Shown here in pieces: positions 20,801 to 29,541 of a stretch of 64,000 nucleotides of DNA (positions within the stretch are counted from its first letter, which is position 1; the number at the start of each line of letters is the position of its first letter). A model generated the notes under the pieces. It was not told the origin of the DNA. It searched no databases and saw only the letters and a program-made list of their open reading frames with translations. Source of the stretch: Nitzschia sp. pyKryTriq1 (lineage: Eukaryota; Bacillariophyta; Bacillariophyceae; Bacillariales; Bacillariaceae); the NCBI GenBank assembly GCA_956465555.1, contig OY101118.1, positions 372,001-436,000 of the forward strand, in the 5' to 3' direction. The position numbers and the translations under genes were made by a program.

Positions 20801-23800
20801 TCACCAACCCGACGACGAACGGACCAACACGGGGCCCAACGAAGCGAACGCCCCGAACTACTTCGAAGCTCGCCGCAACTTTGTATCAATGTCTGCGCTC
20901 GTTTCTTCAGTCGTGGAAGAATACATGCGCAACAAATACGGTGCGGTGCATGATAACGCGGAACAGCTAGCTCACATGCTGCTGTACGACTTCTACTCCG
21001 CCGATCTCACGACGGTCGGGGACGTAGCGCGCAATCACGCGTGGTTTAATTTTTCCTTGGACCAGTTCGATCAAGACAAATACAATGACCAACTGATGTT
21101 CATACTTAACAAGACATCGGTAGACTTCGCCGTACACGAAGCAATCATTCTGAGCAGATCGGCGTTCTACCCAACGAACGCGACACACGTAGTTACCTAC
21201 CCATTAATTAACGCACGCGCCCGACTCATCCACCACAACTTAAAAACAACTTTCGACCCAATGCATGCGGGACTTTCGAACGACACTGGATGGGCTTACT
21301 ACGATACACTTAACGAGGGCATATCACGAAATGAAAACACTAACGAAGCCATTAATGTCTACAAGACGTCTGCAGACGTAGCACTAGTGGTAGCGCAAGA
21401 CCGACACGATATGAGCAAAGGAATTTGGCTCGCGGACAGTGGCGCATCCTCCCACATGTGTAATGACGATACAGGGATGTTCAACGTAAAAATGATACAC
21501 TCACTTATCAAAGTAGGTAGCGGCAAGAACCTAATCGCTACAAAAATGGGCGACCTCAAAACCACTATGCACACGCAGGACGGGGACGAAGAAACGCTAA
21601 TTTTGCGAAATGTAAAATACGTGCCCGACCTCTGGATAAATCTAATCAGCATACCGGTCGCACTCAAGGGAGGCTGGCGACTAGGTAATGAAGGACTACG
21701 CATCAACTTAACGACACCACGAGGCCGACAAATAAGATTCAACCGCATATTCAACTGCGGTAGAGCATATGTTTGCGGAATTAAATTGACGCCGTTTACA
21801 AATTTATCAAACGACGACATCGCACAAACAAGCAAGGACGTCGACACAGACGCCATCAAAACTCGCCATATCGACGTCGTACATGCTCAACTTGGACATG
21901 TAGGCGAAGACGCCGTACGAAAAACAGCGGCATACTACGGATGGCAATTAACCGGCCAATTTAAGCCATGCGAGCACTGCGGCGTTTCAAAAGCAAAACA
22001 AGCCGCGGTATCTAAAGAACTCAACGAGAAAAGTAAAATACCCGGAGAACGACTCTTTATCGACATCTCGTCGATGTCCGCTACGAGCTACGGGGACTCG
22101 AAATATTGGCTCATGGCGCTCGACGACTGCACCGACAAAGTATTCTCCTATTTTATTCGACGCAAAAGCGACGCCGTAGAGGCGATACTCGCACTGTGTC
22201 GCAACGTAGAAAAACAGATCGGACATGCACCCAAATATGTACGGTGCGACGATTCCGGCGAAAATAGAGCCGCTCAAAGAGCGCTACTACACGCCGGCAT
22301 CAACGTCCAATTTGAATTTACGCCGCCGAGCACACCGCAGCGAAACGGCCGAGTCGAAAGAAAATTCAAAACGCTCTACGACCGCATGCGGACTAGTTTT
22401 ACCGCAGCAGGGATGGAACAAAAATTAAAATACGGTTTATGGGCTGAAGCGGCACAATGGGCAACGTTCAACGACAACATCATGACGTCGTCCACGCGTC
22501 CGATCAGCTCATTTCAAGCCTTCGACGGCAAGAACCCAAAGCACATCAACTCGTTGAGGACATTCGGAGAAATGGCAGTAGTTACGGACATGGGCGATCG
22601 AACTATTCGCTCGAAGCTCAAATTACGAGGTAAAACTTGTATACTCGTAGGGTATCCGGAAGACACAACAGGCGACTGCTATCGATTGTGGAATTTGGAG
22701 ACCGGTAAAATCATAAAAACACGCAACATCTTGTGGCTCAACAAATTGTACGGCGAATACATGGGCGACCGAGCCCGCGATTCGCTCGCATCGAACTATG
22801 TCATCAATGTGCTGGACTCTGGCACAGACGGTGACGTGGAATTGCTAAGCCCTCCACACATGCCAGAAAGAGAAGCAGACGAAGAACAGGCGTTAGAAAA
22901 CCCGACGGGCGCCACTCACACACCGCCAGGCGCAATAGATACACTAAATGATAGACCCGGCGAATCAAACGATCCGACAGAGAGGGGGAGCACCACAGCC
23001 CCCGAAATAAACCTCGAAGCGGAAGGTGCAGAATCAGAAGGAGCAACGTCAACACACCACCACGTCAGCTCCGAAGACGAACAAAATGAAGAACAAGACA
23101 ACGAACTCGGACATTCGAACACGGTCGAGACAGACCAATCCGACCGCAGACCGCAAAGAATGTCCCGAGAACTACGGAACCTTGCTACATATTACAACCC
23201 AACAGCTCAACGTCTTCTAGACATGACAGACGAACCAGAAGCAATGGCACGTGAACTTACTCGCTTAGGGAGGGAGAAAGACGATAAAGACATCGCCAAC
23301 CTTTTAATCGAGCAAGTCCCCGCCGAATTTGCATTAACGACTATGCAAGTACCAGACGAACCAACTAGGTACGACGATGCATGGAATCACCCAAACAAAG
23401 AAGATAGAGAGAAGTGGAGAGACGCTATATCAAAAGAATTAAAAGACATGCGAGATAGAAACGTCTGGACGATAATAAAAAGAAAGGACATCCCGCCCGA
23501 TAGACGTTGCGTCAAAAACAAATGGGTCTTTAAAATAAAACGCAACGGTACTTACCGAGCGAGGCTGGTAGCATGTGGCTACAGCCAAATACCCGGAGTC
23601 GACTTCGAAGAATCGTACTCTCCAGTAGTGCACGACGTAACGTTTCGCCTATTACTACTTATGGCGACCATGAGACCAACCTACAGCACTACTCTAGTAG
23701 ATATCGAGACCGCATTTCTGCACGGCGACCTCGACGGCATCGACATCTACATGAACAGCCCGCAAGGCATAAATGCCAAAGACGACGAATGCGTCAAGCT

Positions 23801-25031
23801 CAATAAAGCAACTTACGGGCTTGTACAAGGAAGCCGTCAGTACTGGAAGAAAATGATAACGATACTACGAGAGGTCGGATTCAAGGGAGGGTACGCAGAT
23901 CCCTGCTTACTGAGTCGAATCAACGAGAAGGGCGCAGTATATATAGCCCTCTACGTAGACGACTTTCTTCTTGTCGGAGATAAGACGGCGATTCGAGACA
24001 CCATCGAATCGTTAAAGAAGAACGACCTAACGCTAAAAGTCGAAGAAGACATGACGGATTTCCTGAGTTGCCATGTGGCGTTCTCGAAAGACCGTACTAA
24101 AGCATGGCTGTACCAGCCGCATCTAATTAAGAAACTCGAGGCGAACTTCGGCGAATTAGTTAAAGGACTACCGAGCTACAAAACACCCGGCACGCAAAAT
24201 CAAGGGATCCTGCGCGCAAAAGACGAATCAGAAAAACTACATAAACATGATCATGCGACGTACAGATCCGGAGTCGGGATGCTATTATACTTGGTAAAGC
24301 ATTCTCGACCCGACATCGCAAACGCAGTACGAGAGCTATCAAAAGCACTCGACGCACCGACAGTGGCAGCATTCAAAGAACTCAAACGTACCATAAAGTA
24401 CACGCTAGACACCAAGGAATACGGACTAAAAATCGATCCGAGACCGATCGATACCAACAAAAAGCAATGGGAACTTATACTGTACTCTGACTCCGATTGG
24501 GGAGGAGACAAGGATACTAGAATATCCGTTACCGGATTCTGCGTATTCCTACAGGGAGTACCCATTAGCTGGCGAAGCAAAGGCCAGACGACCATCGCGT
24601 TGAGCAGCAGCGAGGCCGAGCTTTACGCGCTAGTCGAAGCAGCGAAAGAAATCAAATTTATATTTCAAGTCCTTATTTCCATGGGAGTACCGGTACAGCT
24701 ACCAGTAATATGTAGAGTGGATAACATCGGCGCCATCTTTATGGCCGAGAACGTAACGACCACTGGACGTACGAAGCACATCGACATGAAAACGCGATGG
24801 ATCACTAAAGCTTGTGAAGACGGCTTCTTCAAGCTAATTTTCGTAAAATCAGAAGAAAACAGAAGCGACATTTTTACGAAAAATGTGACGAGCGAAACGC
24901 ACGAACGACACATAAATACATACGTAGCCAAGAAGGATTACCTAGAGAGGAGAACTCGAACGAACAAGCCGACGAGCAATACAATTGAGTCGCTCGACTG
25001 CACGTCAAGGGAGGGTGTTGAGAATCATTGA
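17838..25031 (+). CDS. Gag-Pol polyprotein, Ty1/copia type, with long linker
   Basis: The 2397-residue frame is unusually long; copia polyproteins are usually 1300-1500. Gag-like helices come first. Two CCHC knuckles start at C274 (CRKCGKVGHMATNC) and C321 (CHHCGIRGHMKSQC). A linker of about 865 residues follows. Protease has ADSGASS with D1200. Integrase has an HHCC region (H1349, CEHC at 1378) and a D1409-D1471-E1506 triad with standard spacing. Reverse transcriptase has YVDD at 2039-2042, and RNase H starts LYSDSDWGG near 2215. The linker holds a duplicated MEIDDV segment (441 and 465), acidic stretches and a zinc-ribbon-like CxxC-x10-CxxC (909-926). No frameshift separates Gag and Pol. 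The stop codon lies inside the 3' LTR (25029-25031). Confidence 0.95.
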   Translation: MTNTALFDAETDEFSTNKETRIYVLLFEGKATDWPTWKEKYLARARSSKSGRKIFIDSSDLKLDLDEYRDEDGNVPEDIQKEVALNVKYNDVAYSDLLLSMNTKTAEGKAAFNIVKWSKDRKNGRGNAREAWKKLVEKYEPRNAMARSELLKQYYGKTCGVNEDPESYIAKLDDLRYRIAEAGGQMIDDDALVTQILNTIPSKVYGDVIEMTEYQKLASNEESTEHSMTLSKVIEMLSIRYQRYRNNENKRQYNGSASDTALFATSHKKFKGKCRKCGKVGHMATNCRDVQSDGRNSSSGRSTSSHHTNNRNGNNGFQGHCHHCGIRGHMKSQCLKLKREQQNRPSDYRGRFGRTNANNNGQRNERAMLAREDVVLLGVEPNEMHDVTDEYQRELSAQGKSNVLQTVQDNEGNNEENEQKMKIMKLEHTTEQDPERIDARMEIDDVPKAGPKKAQEEQTDRREQMEIDDVDDDASKSGPKDGRGQTQNVRTSEQNIRTKTDDATSPDRTGAHTDGARRPNIFQSLEATYPNFQVEVHYQNKIFSNQTSESSPKEIIKTTYVKKKPVDPRLSLFNHYNMNHSSKSDHSIECPSLDPLAVWLHEDLGSLALDPAFMDNWREGEQGLSLPNFWERLERRVSFEDDESPKNVNEEPGEAEPEREPELYRAPPRNCLLDDLEEHLFAQLEAHGLVVARSTPRRAKLVQIEDSETARTTAGIHAYEAGAKDTTTEELEVSPIRYFPPSRTTKKQRVALVRHEPERKLQRSWYVHKRPDPSSDVTELLLQNVAVVPPPMHEERHPQYFSNRGYWVPTAAFVHLDDETSDPPSLAGRLDSSSGTGSLWSSSPSGTEQNDRKRMRDEEASGRDNAKHHKNDEIPKEIVFAKHEFSKLEDVCLPTVEVGAEINPSLRPCNACRSTANADLKLCSECGTSPPAEEENEDSDEDNFSEIYAAKRAFLPLPQIEAGSLAENNEPIPDHVSVGTGGEPGEQDHQPDDERTNTGPNEANAPNYFEARRNFVSMSALVSSVVEEYMRNKYGAVHDNAEQLAHMLLYDFYSADLTTVGDVARNHAWFNFSLDQFDQDKYNDQLMFILNKTSVDFAVHEAIILSRSAFYPTNATHVVTYPLINARARLIHHNLKTTFDPMHAGLSNDTGWAYYDTLNEGISRNENTNEAINVYKTSADVALVVAQDRHDMSKGIWLADSGASSHMCNDDTGMFNVKMIHSLIKVGSGKNLIATKMGDLKTTMHTQDGDEETLILRNVKYVPDLWINLISIPVALKGGWRLGNEGLRINLTTPRGRQIRFNRIFNCGRAYVCGIKLTPFTNLSNDDIAQTSKDVDTDAIKTRHIDVVHAQLGHVGEDAVRKTAAYYGWQLTGQFKPCEHCGVSKAKQAAVSKELNEKSKIPGERLFIDISSMSATSYGDSKYWLMALDDCTDKVFSYFIRRKSDAVEAILALCRNVEKQIGHAPKYVRCDDSGENRAAQRALLHAGINVQFEFTPPSTPQRNGRVERKFKTLYDRMRTSFTAAGMEQKLKYGLWAEAAQWATFNDNIMTSSTRPISSFQAFDGKNPKHINSLRTFGEMAVVTDMGDRTIRSKLKLRGKTCILVGYPEDTTGDCYRLWNLETGKIIKTRNILWLNKLYGEYMGDRARDSLASNYVINVLDSGTDGDVELLSPPHMPEREADEEQALENPTGATHTPPGAIDTLNDRPGESNDPTERGSTTAPEINLEAEGAESEGATSTHHHVSSEDEQNEEQDNELGHSNTVETDQSDRRPQRMSRELRNLATYYNPTAQRLLDMTDEPEAMARELTRLGREKDDKDIANLLIEQVPAEFALTTMQVPDEPTRYDDAWNHPNKEDREKWRDAISKELKDMRDRNVWTIIKRKDIPPDRRCVKNKWVFKIKRNGTYRARLVACGYSQIPGVDFEESYSPVVHDVTFRLLLLMATMRPTYSTTLVDIETAFLHGDLDGIDIYMNSPQGINAKDDECVKLNKATYGLVQGSRQYWKKMITILREVGFKGGYADPCLLSRINEKGAVYIALYVDDFLLVGDKTAIRDTIESLKKNDLTLKVEEDMTDFLSCHVAFSKDRTKAWLYQPHLIKKLEANFGELVKGLPSYKTPGTQNQGILRAKDESEKLHKHDHATYRSGVGMLLYLVKHSRPDIANAVRELSKALDAPTVAAFKELKRTIKYTLDTKEYGLKIDPRPIDTNKKQWELILYSDSDWGGDKDTRISVTGFCVFLQGVPISWRSKGQTTIALSSSEAELYALVEAAKEIKFIFQVLISMGVPVQLPVICRVDNIGAIFMAENVTTTGRTKHIDMKTRWITKACEDGFFKLIFVKSEENRSDIFTKNVTSETHERHINTYVAKKDYLERRTRTNKPTSNTIESLDCTSREGVENH

Positions 25032-25336
25032 TTGTGACGTACATCAAACGACGTACAGACGTCGTGACTCGACTCGTTACTCAAACAATACGAGATCAAC
25101 ATCTACTAGACTATATCGATGAACTAGACAGACCAAGAAGCACGAATTATACTCCGACCTAAACACGAACTACACTCCGATCTAAACACGATTTATACTC
25201 CGAAACACGACCTAAAGTGCGGGTCTGGAAAGTAAAAGAAGCAGCAGAAAGTAGACATCTAAAATAGTCATAATTTGGAAAACGAGAGATTCGTAGGACA
25301 TATCGTACGACTTATTAGACTAGAGACTTCGCAACA
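25016..25336 (+). repeat. 3' LTR
   Basis: 321 bp, apparently identical to the 5' LTR, preceded by the polypurine tract and followed by GGTACT. The last 16 bases of the Gag-Pol frame lie inside it. Confidence 0.95.
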
Positions 25337-25552
25337 GGTACTACTGTACCGGTACCTGTATTGAGTACAGTCATAATAATATCCATAGTACACGCGATTT
25401 TATTACTATTACTCGATGCCCCCGGAATATCAAGGCTCAAATGCCGAATGCCAAATGATCAAATCGTCCATATTTCGACGTTATTACCGCCTATCATATC
25501 GTCGTCTGTATCTGCCATATTGAGGCTTCCCTCTTATCATCCTCCTCCAACA

Positions 25553-25585
25553 ATGCCTGCTTGTGCCTACCACCATGATGACTGA
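25553..25585 (+). promoter_or_regulatory. Short upstream ORF overlapping the PhyH start
   Basis: An ATG at 25553 opens a 10-codon frame (MPACAYHHDD) that ends at 25585, past the main start at 25575 and in another frame. If the transcript starts upstream, initiation here would lower translation of the main frame. Confidence 0.35.
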
Positions 25586-26609
25586 CGCTTTGCCCACTGC
25601 GGACGAAAAAAGTGCTCTTAATGACTACGATTACACGAATTATGCACGAGACGGATTTATGGGTCCTCTCACGATTTTAACTCCTGAAGGAGCTCAACTT
25701 GCTTTGGAGGAAGTCATGGAAGAAAATCGCCGCAATCCACTCTCGGAAAAGAGCAACCGATTTAAACTACACTTGTTTCTCCCTCGCGTCGCTGCTATCG
25801 CCTTTCATCCGACCTTGGTTGCAGCTGTCCGCAAGGCATTGTATCCCCAATGGCAACCAGAGAATTGTCAGCAGGACAGTGGACCGATACCACCACCAGT
25901 CCTGCTGTGGTCCTCGGATATCAACCTCAAGGAGCCATTGTCCCCAGGATATTTTGCTCCCCATCAAGATTCCGCCTATGCTGGACTGGAACCCGCCACA
26001 GATTGCTTGACCGCGTGGATTGCCTTATCGGATCGCGTAGGGATCGAAGAAGGATGTCTATCCTTTTACGAGGGCTCACATCGATGGGGTCAAATCGAGC
26101 ACATTATGTGTGCAAGAAATGCTGGTAGTTACGCCAACAACGACGAAGTATCTCGAGACGACAATAATATGTTGAGTCTGGGGCAGTACATTTCCAAGGA
26201 GCGCCTGGAACAAGAAAATGGCCCGCCGCCTCGGGCCATCCCATTGCGAGGTGGCCAAGCGACGTTGCACTCCTTTCGGTGCGTTCATTCCTCAGGGCCC
26301 AATCGATCCAAGGGGGGTCCAAGAGTTGGTCTGGCACTTCGATTCATTGCGGGACATGTACGACAGACCAAACCTGTCCGAGAAATGGCAACATTGATTT
26401 CTCCCACTCTTAATGATGATGATGATTCAAAAGGAATAGCAGAACGGACTACGTTTCATGCGCATCCCTCTTTCGACTGGGAGCCACATCTGACGCTTCC
26501 ATATAGCGACAAAGATGAGATCGAGCAGGGGAGATACTTGCGAGAAGAAGCCATGAGGCGAGAAGAAGCCAACTACTTTCAGTTGCAAAAGGTCCCTGGA
26601 AGAAGCTGA
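25575..26609 (+). CDS. Phytanoyl-CoA dioxygenase (PhyH) family protein
   Basis: The 344-residue protein is a likely Fe(II)/2-oxoglutarate dioxygenase. The first metal pair is in the FAPHQDSAYAGL segment (HxD), followed by the family block LTAWIALSD...GCLSFYEGSH. The distal His and the 2OG-binding Arg are in HSSGPNRS...RVGLALRFI. The substrate is unknown; many microbial PhyH proteins hydroxylate lipids or small metabolites rather than phytanoyl-CoA. No targeting peptide is evident. The frame reaches back to GTG at 25563; ATGs at 25575 and 25578 are the likely starts. The gene starts only about 240 bp after the copia element, so the element may have altered its promoter. Confidence 0.85.
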   Translation: MMTDALPTADEKSALNDYDYTNYARDGFMGPLTILTPEGAQLALEEVMEENRRNPLSEKSNRFKLHLFLPRVAAIAFHPTLVAAVRKALYPQWQPENCQQDSGPIPPPVLLWSSDINLKEPLSPGYFAPHQDSAYAGLEPATDCLTAWIALSDRVGIEEGCLSFYEGSHRWGQIEHIMCARNAGSYANNDEVSRDDNNMLSLGQYISKERLEQENGPPPRAIPLRGGQATLHSFRCVHSSGPNRSKGGPRVGLALRFIAGHVRQTKPVREMATLISPTLNDDDDSKGIAERTTFHAHPSFDWEPHLTLPYSDKDEIEQGRYLREEAMRREEANYFQLQKVPGRS

Positions 26610-27205
26610 GAGCTCTTAGCAAAGTTATCCCTCGTTACTTTTGGCTCTTCTGGTGTTCACAACTTGCTCGCCCATTTGTTGTGGGAGCTGGAACTGAGGC
26701 AACGGGATGTTCATCTCTGTCCTTGGACTCGAGAGTATGGCATCCGAGATTGAGAATCACGTTGGTTGCAACAAGAACCGCATCGACTTGCTCTTTCCAC
26801 AAAGGAATTGTGGCCGATATCTTTACGATCCTGTCTCTAGAGTGGAGAAGCCGGCCAAGGATGAGCTCTTTGAATACTAGTCTATATTTAAAAGGAACCG
26901 TAACACATTTTCCATGGAGGGAAACGAATTCGAAAGGACTCCTTAGACTTTATCCTGGCGTTCGGACCAGCATCGTCTGAGTCTTGTTTCTAATTCTAGC
27001 AAAGTCCTTTGGGTTTTCGTCGAGAATAATCATAGATCTATTATTGAAATAGCATGAGGAAAAACGGGTTTGTGCAACGAATATGATGCTATTCGTTGTG
27101 TAATAAGTAGTAGTCGTCGTCAAGCCCTACTCGGTCGCCATGACGAGCGACGAGCAAAGCAATGCGAGCTCCAGGTGTAGGGTATAGGAGTGCTAGCGCA
27201 TAGTT
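26610..27205. other. Convergent intergenic region
   Basis: No gene is supported; a 99-codon frame at 26681 has no family content. Nothing distinctive was seen. Confidence 0.45.
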
Positions 27206-27796
27206 CTACTTGTCTTGAACAGTCATCATTACGCCCGTAAGGAAAGCCCGATTTTGAGCTTTGTCTGTGTGCTCCATGTAGGACATGGCAATTAAATCTT
27301 CACACCGAAACCCATCCCATTTCTGGGTTCGTTGCTCAGACAAGACAGCGTCCAACGCAGCGCGATAGTTCTTGCGGCGTTGACGATGTCGAATTGTGGA
27401 TTCAATGCCCGTCGTACATAATTCTGTATCATTGCTGTCGATCAGAACACCTTGGTCTAGCAGACGATACGTTTTGGTGCAGTCGCTTTTGGCTCTCTCG
27501 TAGTCGCTTCGAGTCATCCATGCATTTGCAATCTCTTCGGCAGTAAAGGACTTTCTGGACGGAATCGTTCTGTATCTTTTCTGCGATTGAAACGACACTT
27601 TCTTTGTCGGATTTCTTTGACTCTGTGTTGTTGGGAGCCTGTTAGGTGAGGAATACTGCGATTTGCATTGAAGGCCAGTAGAAACTACTTCGATCTCGTC
27701 GATTTCGGTGACTTTAATCTCCGAGGTGTCATTTGACCACAAATCATATGGCTGCCATAGCTTTGGGTATTCGAGAAAGAATGATAATGGTGCCAT
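27206..27796 (-). CDS. Conserved diatom-type protein of unknown function
   Basis: The 196-residue product has the layout of a repeated diatom family that I recognise but cannot name by function. A basic stretch (KKVSFQSQKRYRTIPSR) is followed by the FTAEEIANAWMTRSDYERAK block, then a Cys-Thr-Gly-Ile-Glu segment (CTTGIESTIRHRQRRKNYRA) and a C-terminal helical part ending near AFLTGVMMTVQD. No signal peptide or membrane segment is visible. ATG at 27796 is in a reasonable context. The gene is isolated, with the convergent PhyH gene 600 bp away. Confidence 0.6.
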   Translation of the reverse strand: MAPLSFFLEYPKLWQPYDLWSNDTSEIKVTEIDEIEVVSTGLQCKSQYSSPNRLPTTQSQRNPTKKVSFQSQKRYRTIPSRKSFTAEEIANAWMTRSDYERAKSDCTKTYRLLDQGVLIDSNDTELCTTGIESTIRHRQRRKNYRAALDAVLSEQRTQKWDGFRCEDLIAMSYMEHTDKAQNRAFLTGVMMTVQDK

Positions 27797-28605
27797 GGTG
27801 GTGGTTCATGAAGTAGATTGTAGTGGTTGTATTGGACGGTGAAAACAAAATAATGGAGGAGTAGTCTATGGTTCGAACGTTGGATGCCTTCCTGTGTTGA
27901 CTATTCGAGTTTTCAATGATGATGATAATAATACAGTAAAAACACGCGATCTTTTCAATTTTGGCACGAATGCAATGAGCACAAAAATAACGTGTGGGAA
28001 TAAATTTTCAATAAGTACAATTTTGTCGGTTCTTTAAAAGGGGCATATTATTTGCATTTGTCCGGGACAAAAAAATCGTCGTCATTTACTACCCATTCAT
28101 TACGCACGTTTGAGACTCCGCTGCTCCGAGCGAGCGACGGGAGGATGAAATTTGTCGAGAAATTTGAAAATAGAGCGCGAAATAATAATTAAATAATAGC
28201 GACATTGTTTATCATAATATTTTTTACTCATTCCGTACGCGGAGATGGCGGGAGAGTGGAGAGTGCGCGTGTTGCCGGCCGTTGGAGCTCTCTTTCAATA
28301 TGTACGAAGGTTCTACCAGTGCTAGTCCCGGTACAGGTAGCTACTGTAGTACTCAGTGGTAGTACCAGTCCCATTTATTTTTTTTAAAGGATATTGTTGG
28401 GCTATGCTGGCAATCTGGCGTGGCGACACTGACGACTACCCGGTACCTGGTACCTTTATGTCCTCCTTCTCGAATGTCGCTCCCCTCGCAACGGTACGTG
28501 TACCGTACTACCTGCTGTGCTGTAGAAGTACACTACCGCTGTACACTACCAGGTACCTGGTCCGAGTACAGCAGAACTGGTAGTACTAGTAATCTCCTCT
28601 GCTGC

Positions 28606-28626
28606 TTGAGAGAGAGAGAGAGAGAG
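28606..28626. repeat. (GA)n microsatellite
   Basis: About ten consecutive GA units. Confidence 0.9.
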
Positions 28627-29101
28627 GACGACGAGCTCCTCTGACTACTCGTCTACTACCAGTAGCTACTGGCTGCTGTACTAGCTACTCTAGCTTCTTG
28701 GTGAGAGCTCTCTGCAGTACTACATACTACAGTCGTCGTGGGGCCGGGGTTGGAACAACGGGCGGCAAGAACAGCAGCGACGGGGGGGGGGGGGGTGCAG
28801 TGAGGGGTGCAGTGATTCTTAGCGATCGGCACGACCAAGAGCGAGAGAAGATACTAAAAGACGCAGTCTTGGTTGTTGTTAATGTTCTACTAGTACAGCA
28901 GGACGATCTCTGTCAGGGAGTGGAGTTCCTACTCAAGTATTGGACAAGAAGTACTAGTACTCTAGTAGAGCCCATATCTCACGAGCAGAGAAGTGGCTAC
29001 TACACAATGAAAGAAGCAAGTTCGTCGAGTAGTACTAGTATGGGGTGTATTGCCGCCCTCTGCCTCCCTCACGACAGACAGTACTCTACTACGGGTCTAG
29101 C

Positions 29102-29178
29102 TATATCGTAAAGCAGCGTAAAAGTGCACTGTCTAATTTAGTTACTACCTTTGACGGTCGAGAGCCGCCGGAACGATA
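29102..29178 (+). repeat. Dispersed repeat, copy C
   Basis: The order is TATATCGTAAAGCAGCG, AAAGTGCACTGTCTAATTTAG-like core, ACTACC, GACGGTCGAGAG, CCGCCGGAACGAT. Relative to copy B it lacks the stretch between GAGAGC and GCCGGAACGAT. It lies over 21 kb from the other copies. Confidence 0.85.
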
Positions 29179-29541
29179 GTAGCTAGTACTATAGAGAGAA
29201 TAAAGTACCCCGCCCCCTCTGTGTACTAGTCTGCTGCCGCCGGACGGTCCGGAAGCTAGCATACCGGGGACAGACAACAGGAACCATGAGCACGAATCCC
29301 AGTGTGCACATGGTTATTTGAGCCACCAAAGATAGATACAGAAACTGAAAGTACCCCTCGATCAAAGTGTCTACTTCACAAGCTACTTGGTGAACTACAG
29401 GTTCTGGATGCATCGGTGGAGAGCCCACCATAGCTATAGTAGGGCGCAAGTTCAGGAGTAACAGTACTAGTATCACACATTGCACATTGTCAAAACTGTG
29501 GGCGGCTGGCTAGAGTATAAGAGTAGATTTTTAAACATGAT

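Larger units (their letters stand above)
17388..25342 (+). mobile_element. Complete Ty1/copia-type LTR retrotransposon with target duplication
   Basis: The element proper is 17394-25336 (7943 bp), flanked by the 6-bp duplication GGTACT (17388-17393 and 25337-25342). Both LTRs are 321 bp, start TGTTG and end CAACA. By eye they are identical, which suggests recent insertion. One uninterrupted frame covers almost the whole interior. A polypurine tract AAGGGAGGG (25007-25015) abuts the 3' LTR. I found no clear primer binding site after 17714; many copia elements use an internal part of a tRNA, which I could not identify. Domain order PR-INT-RT-RNaseH is the copia order. Confidence 0.95.
27797..29541. 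other. Gene-poor, repeat-rich region
   Basis: No gene is supported over 1.7 kb. It holds GTAC/CTAG-rich segments (28320-28720), a (GA) run at 28606-28626, a G13-17 run near 28782, and dispersed repeat copy C (29102-29178). A hydrophobic frame at 29189-29485 lacks an ATG at its start. Confidence 0.5.

Noticed and set aside
28698-29111. 137-residue protein
   Set aside because: Encoded across a poly-G run and CTAG repeats; looks like a repeat shadow.
29189-29485. Small membrane protein on the minus strand
   Set aside because: The frame starts at GTG; the first ATG removes the hydrophobic N-terminus, and the region is repeat-rich.
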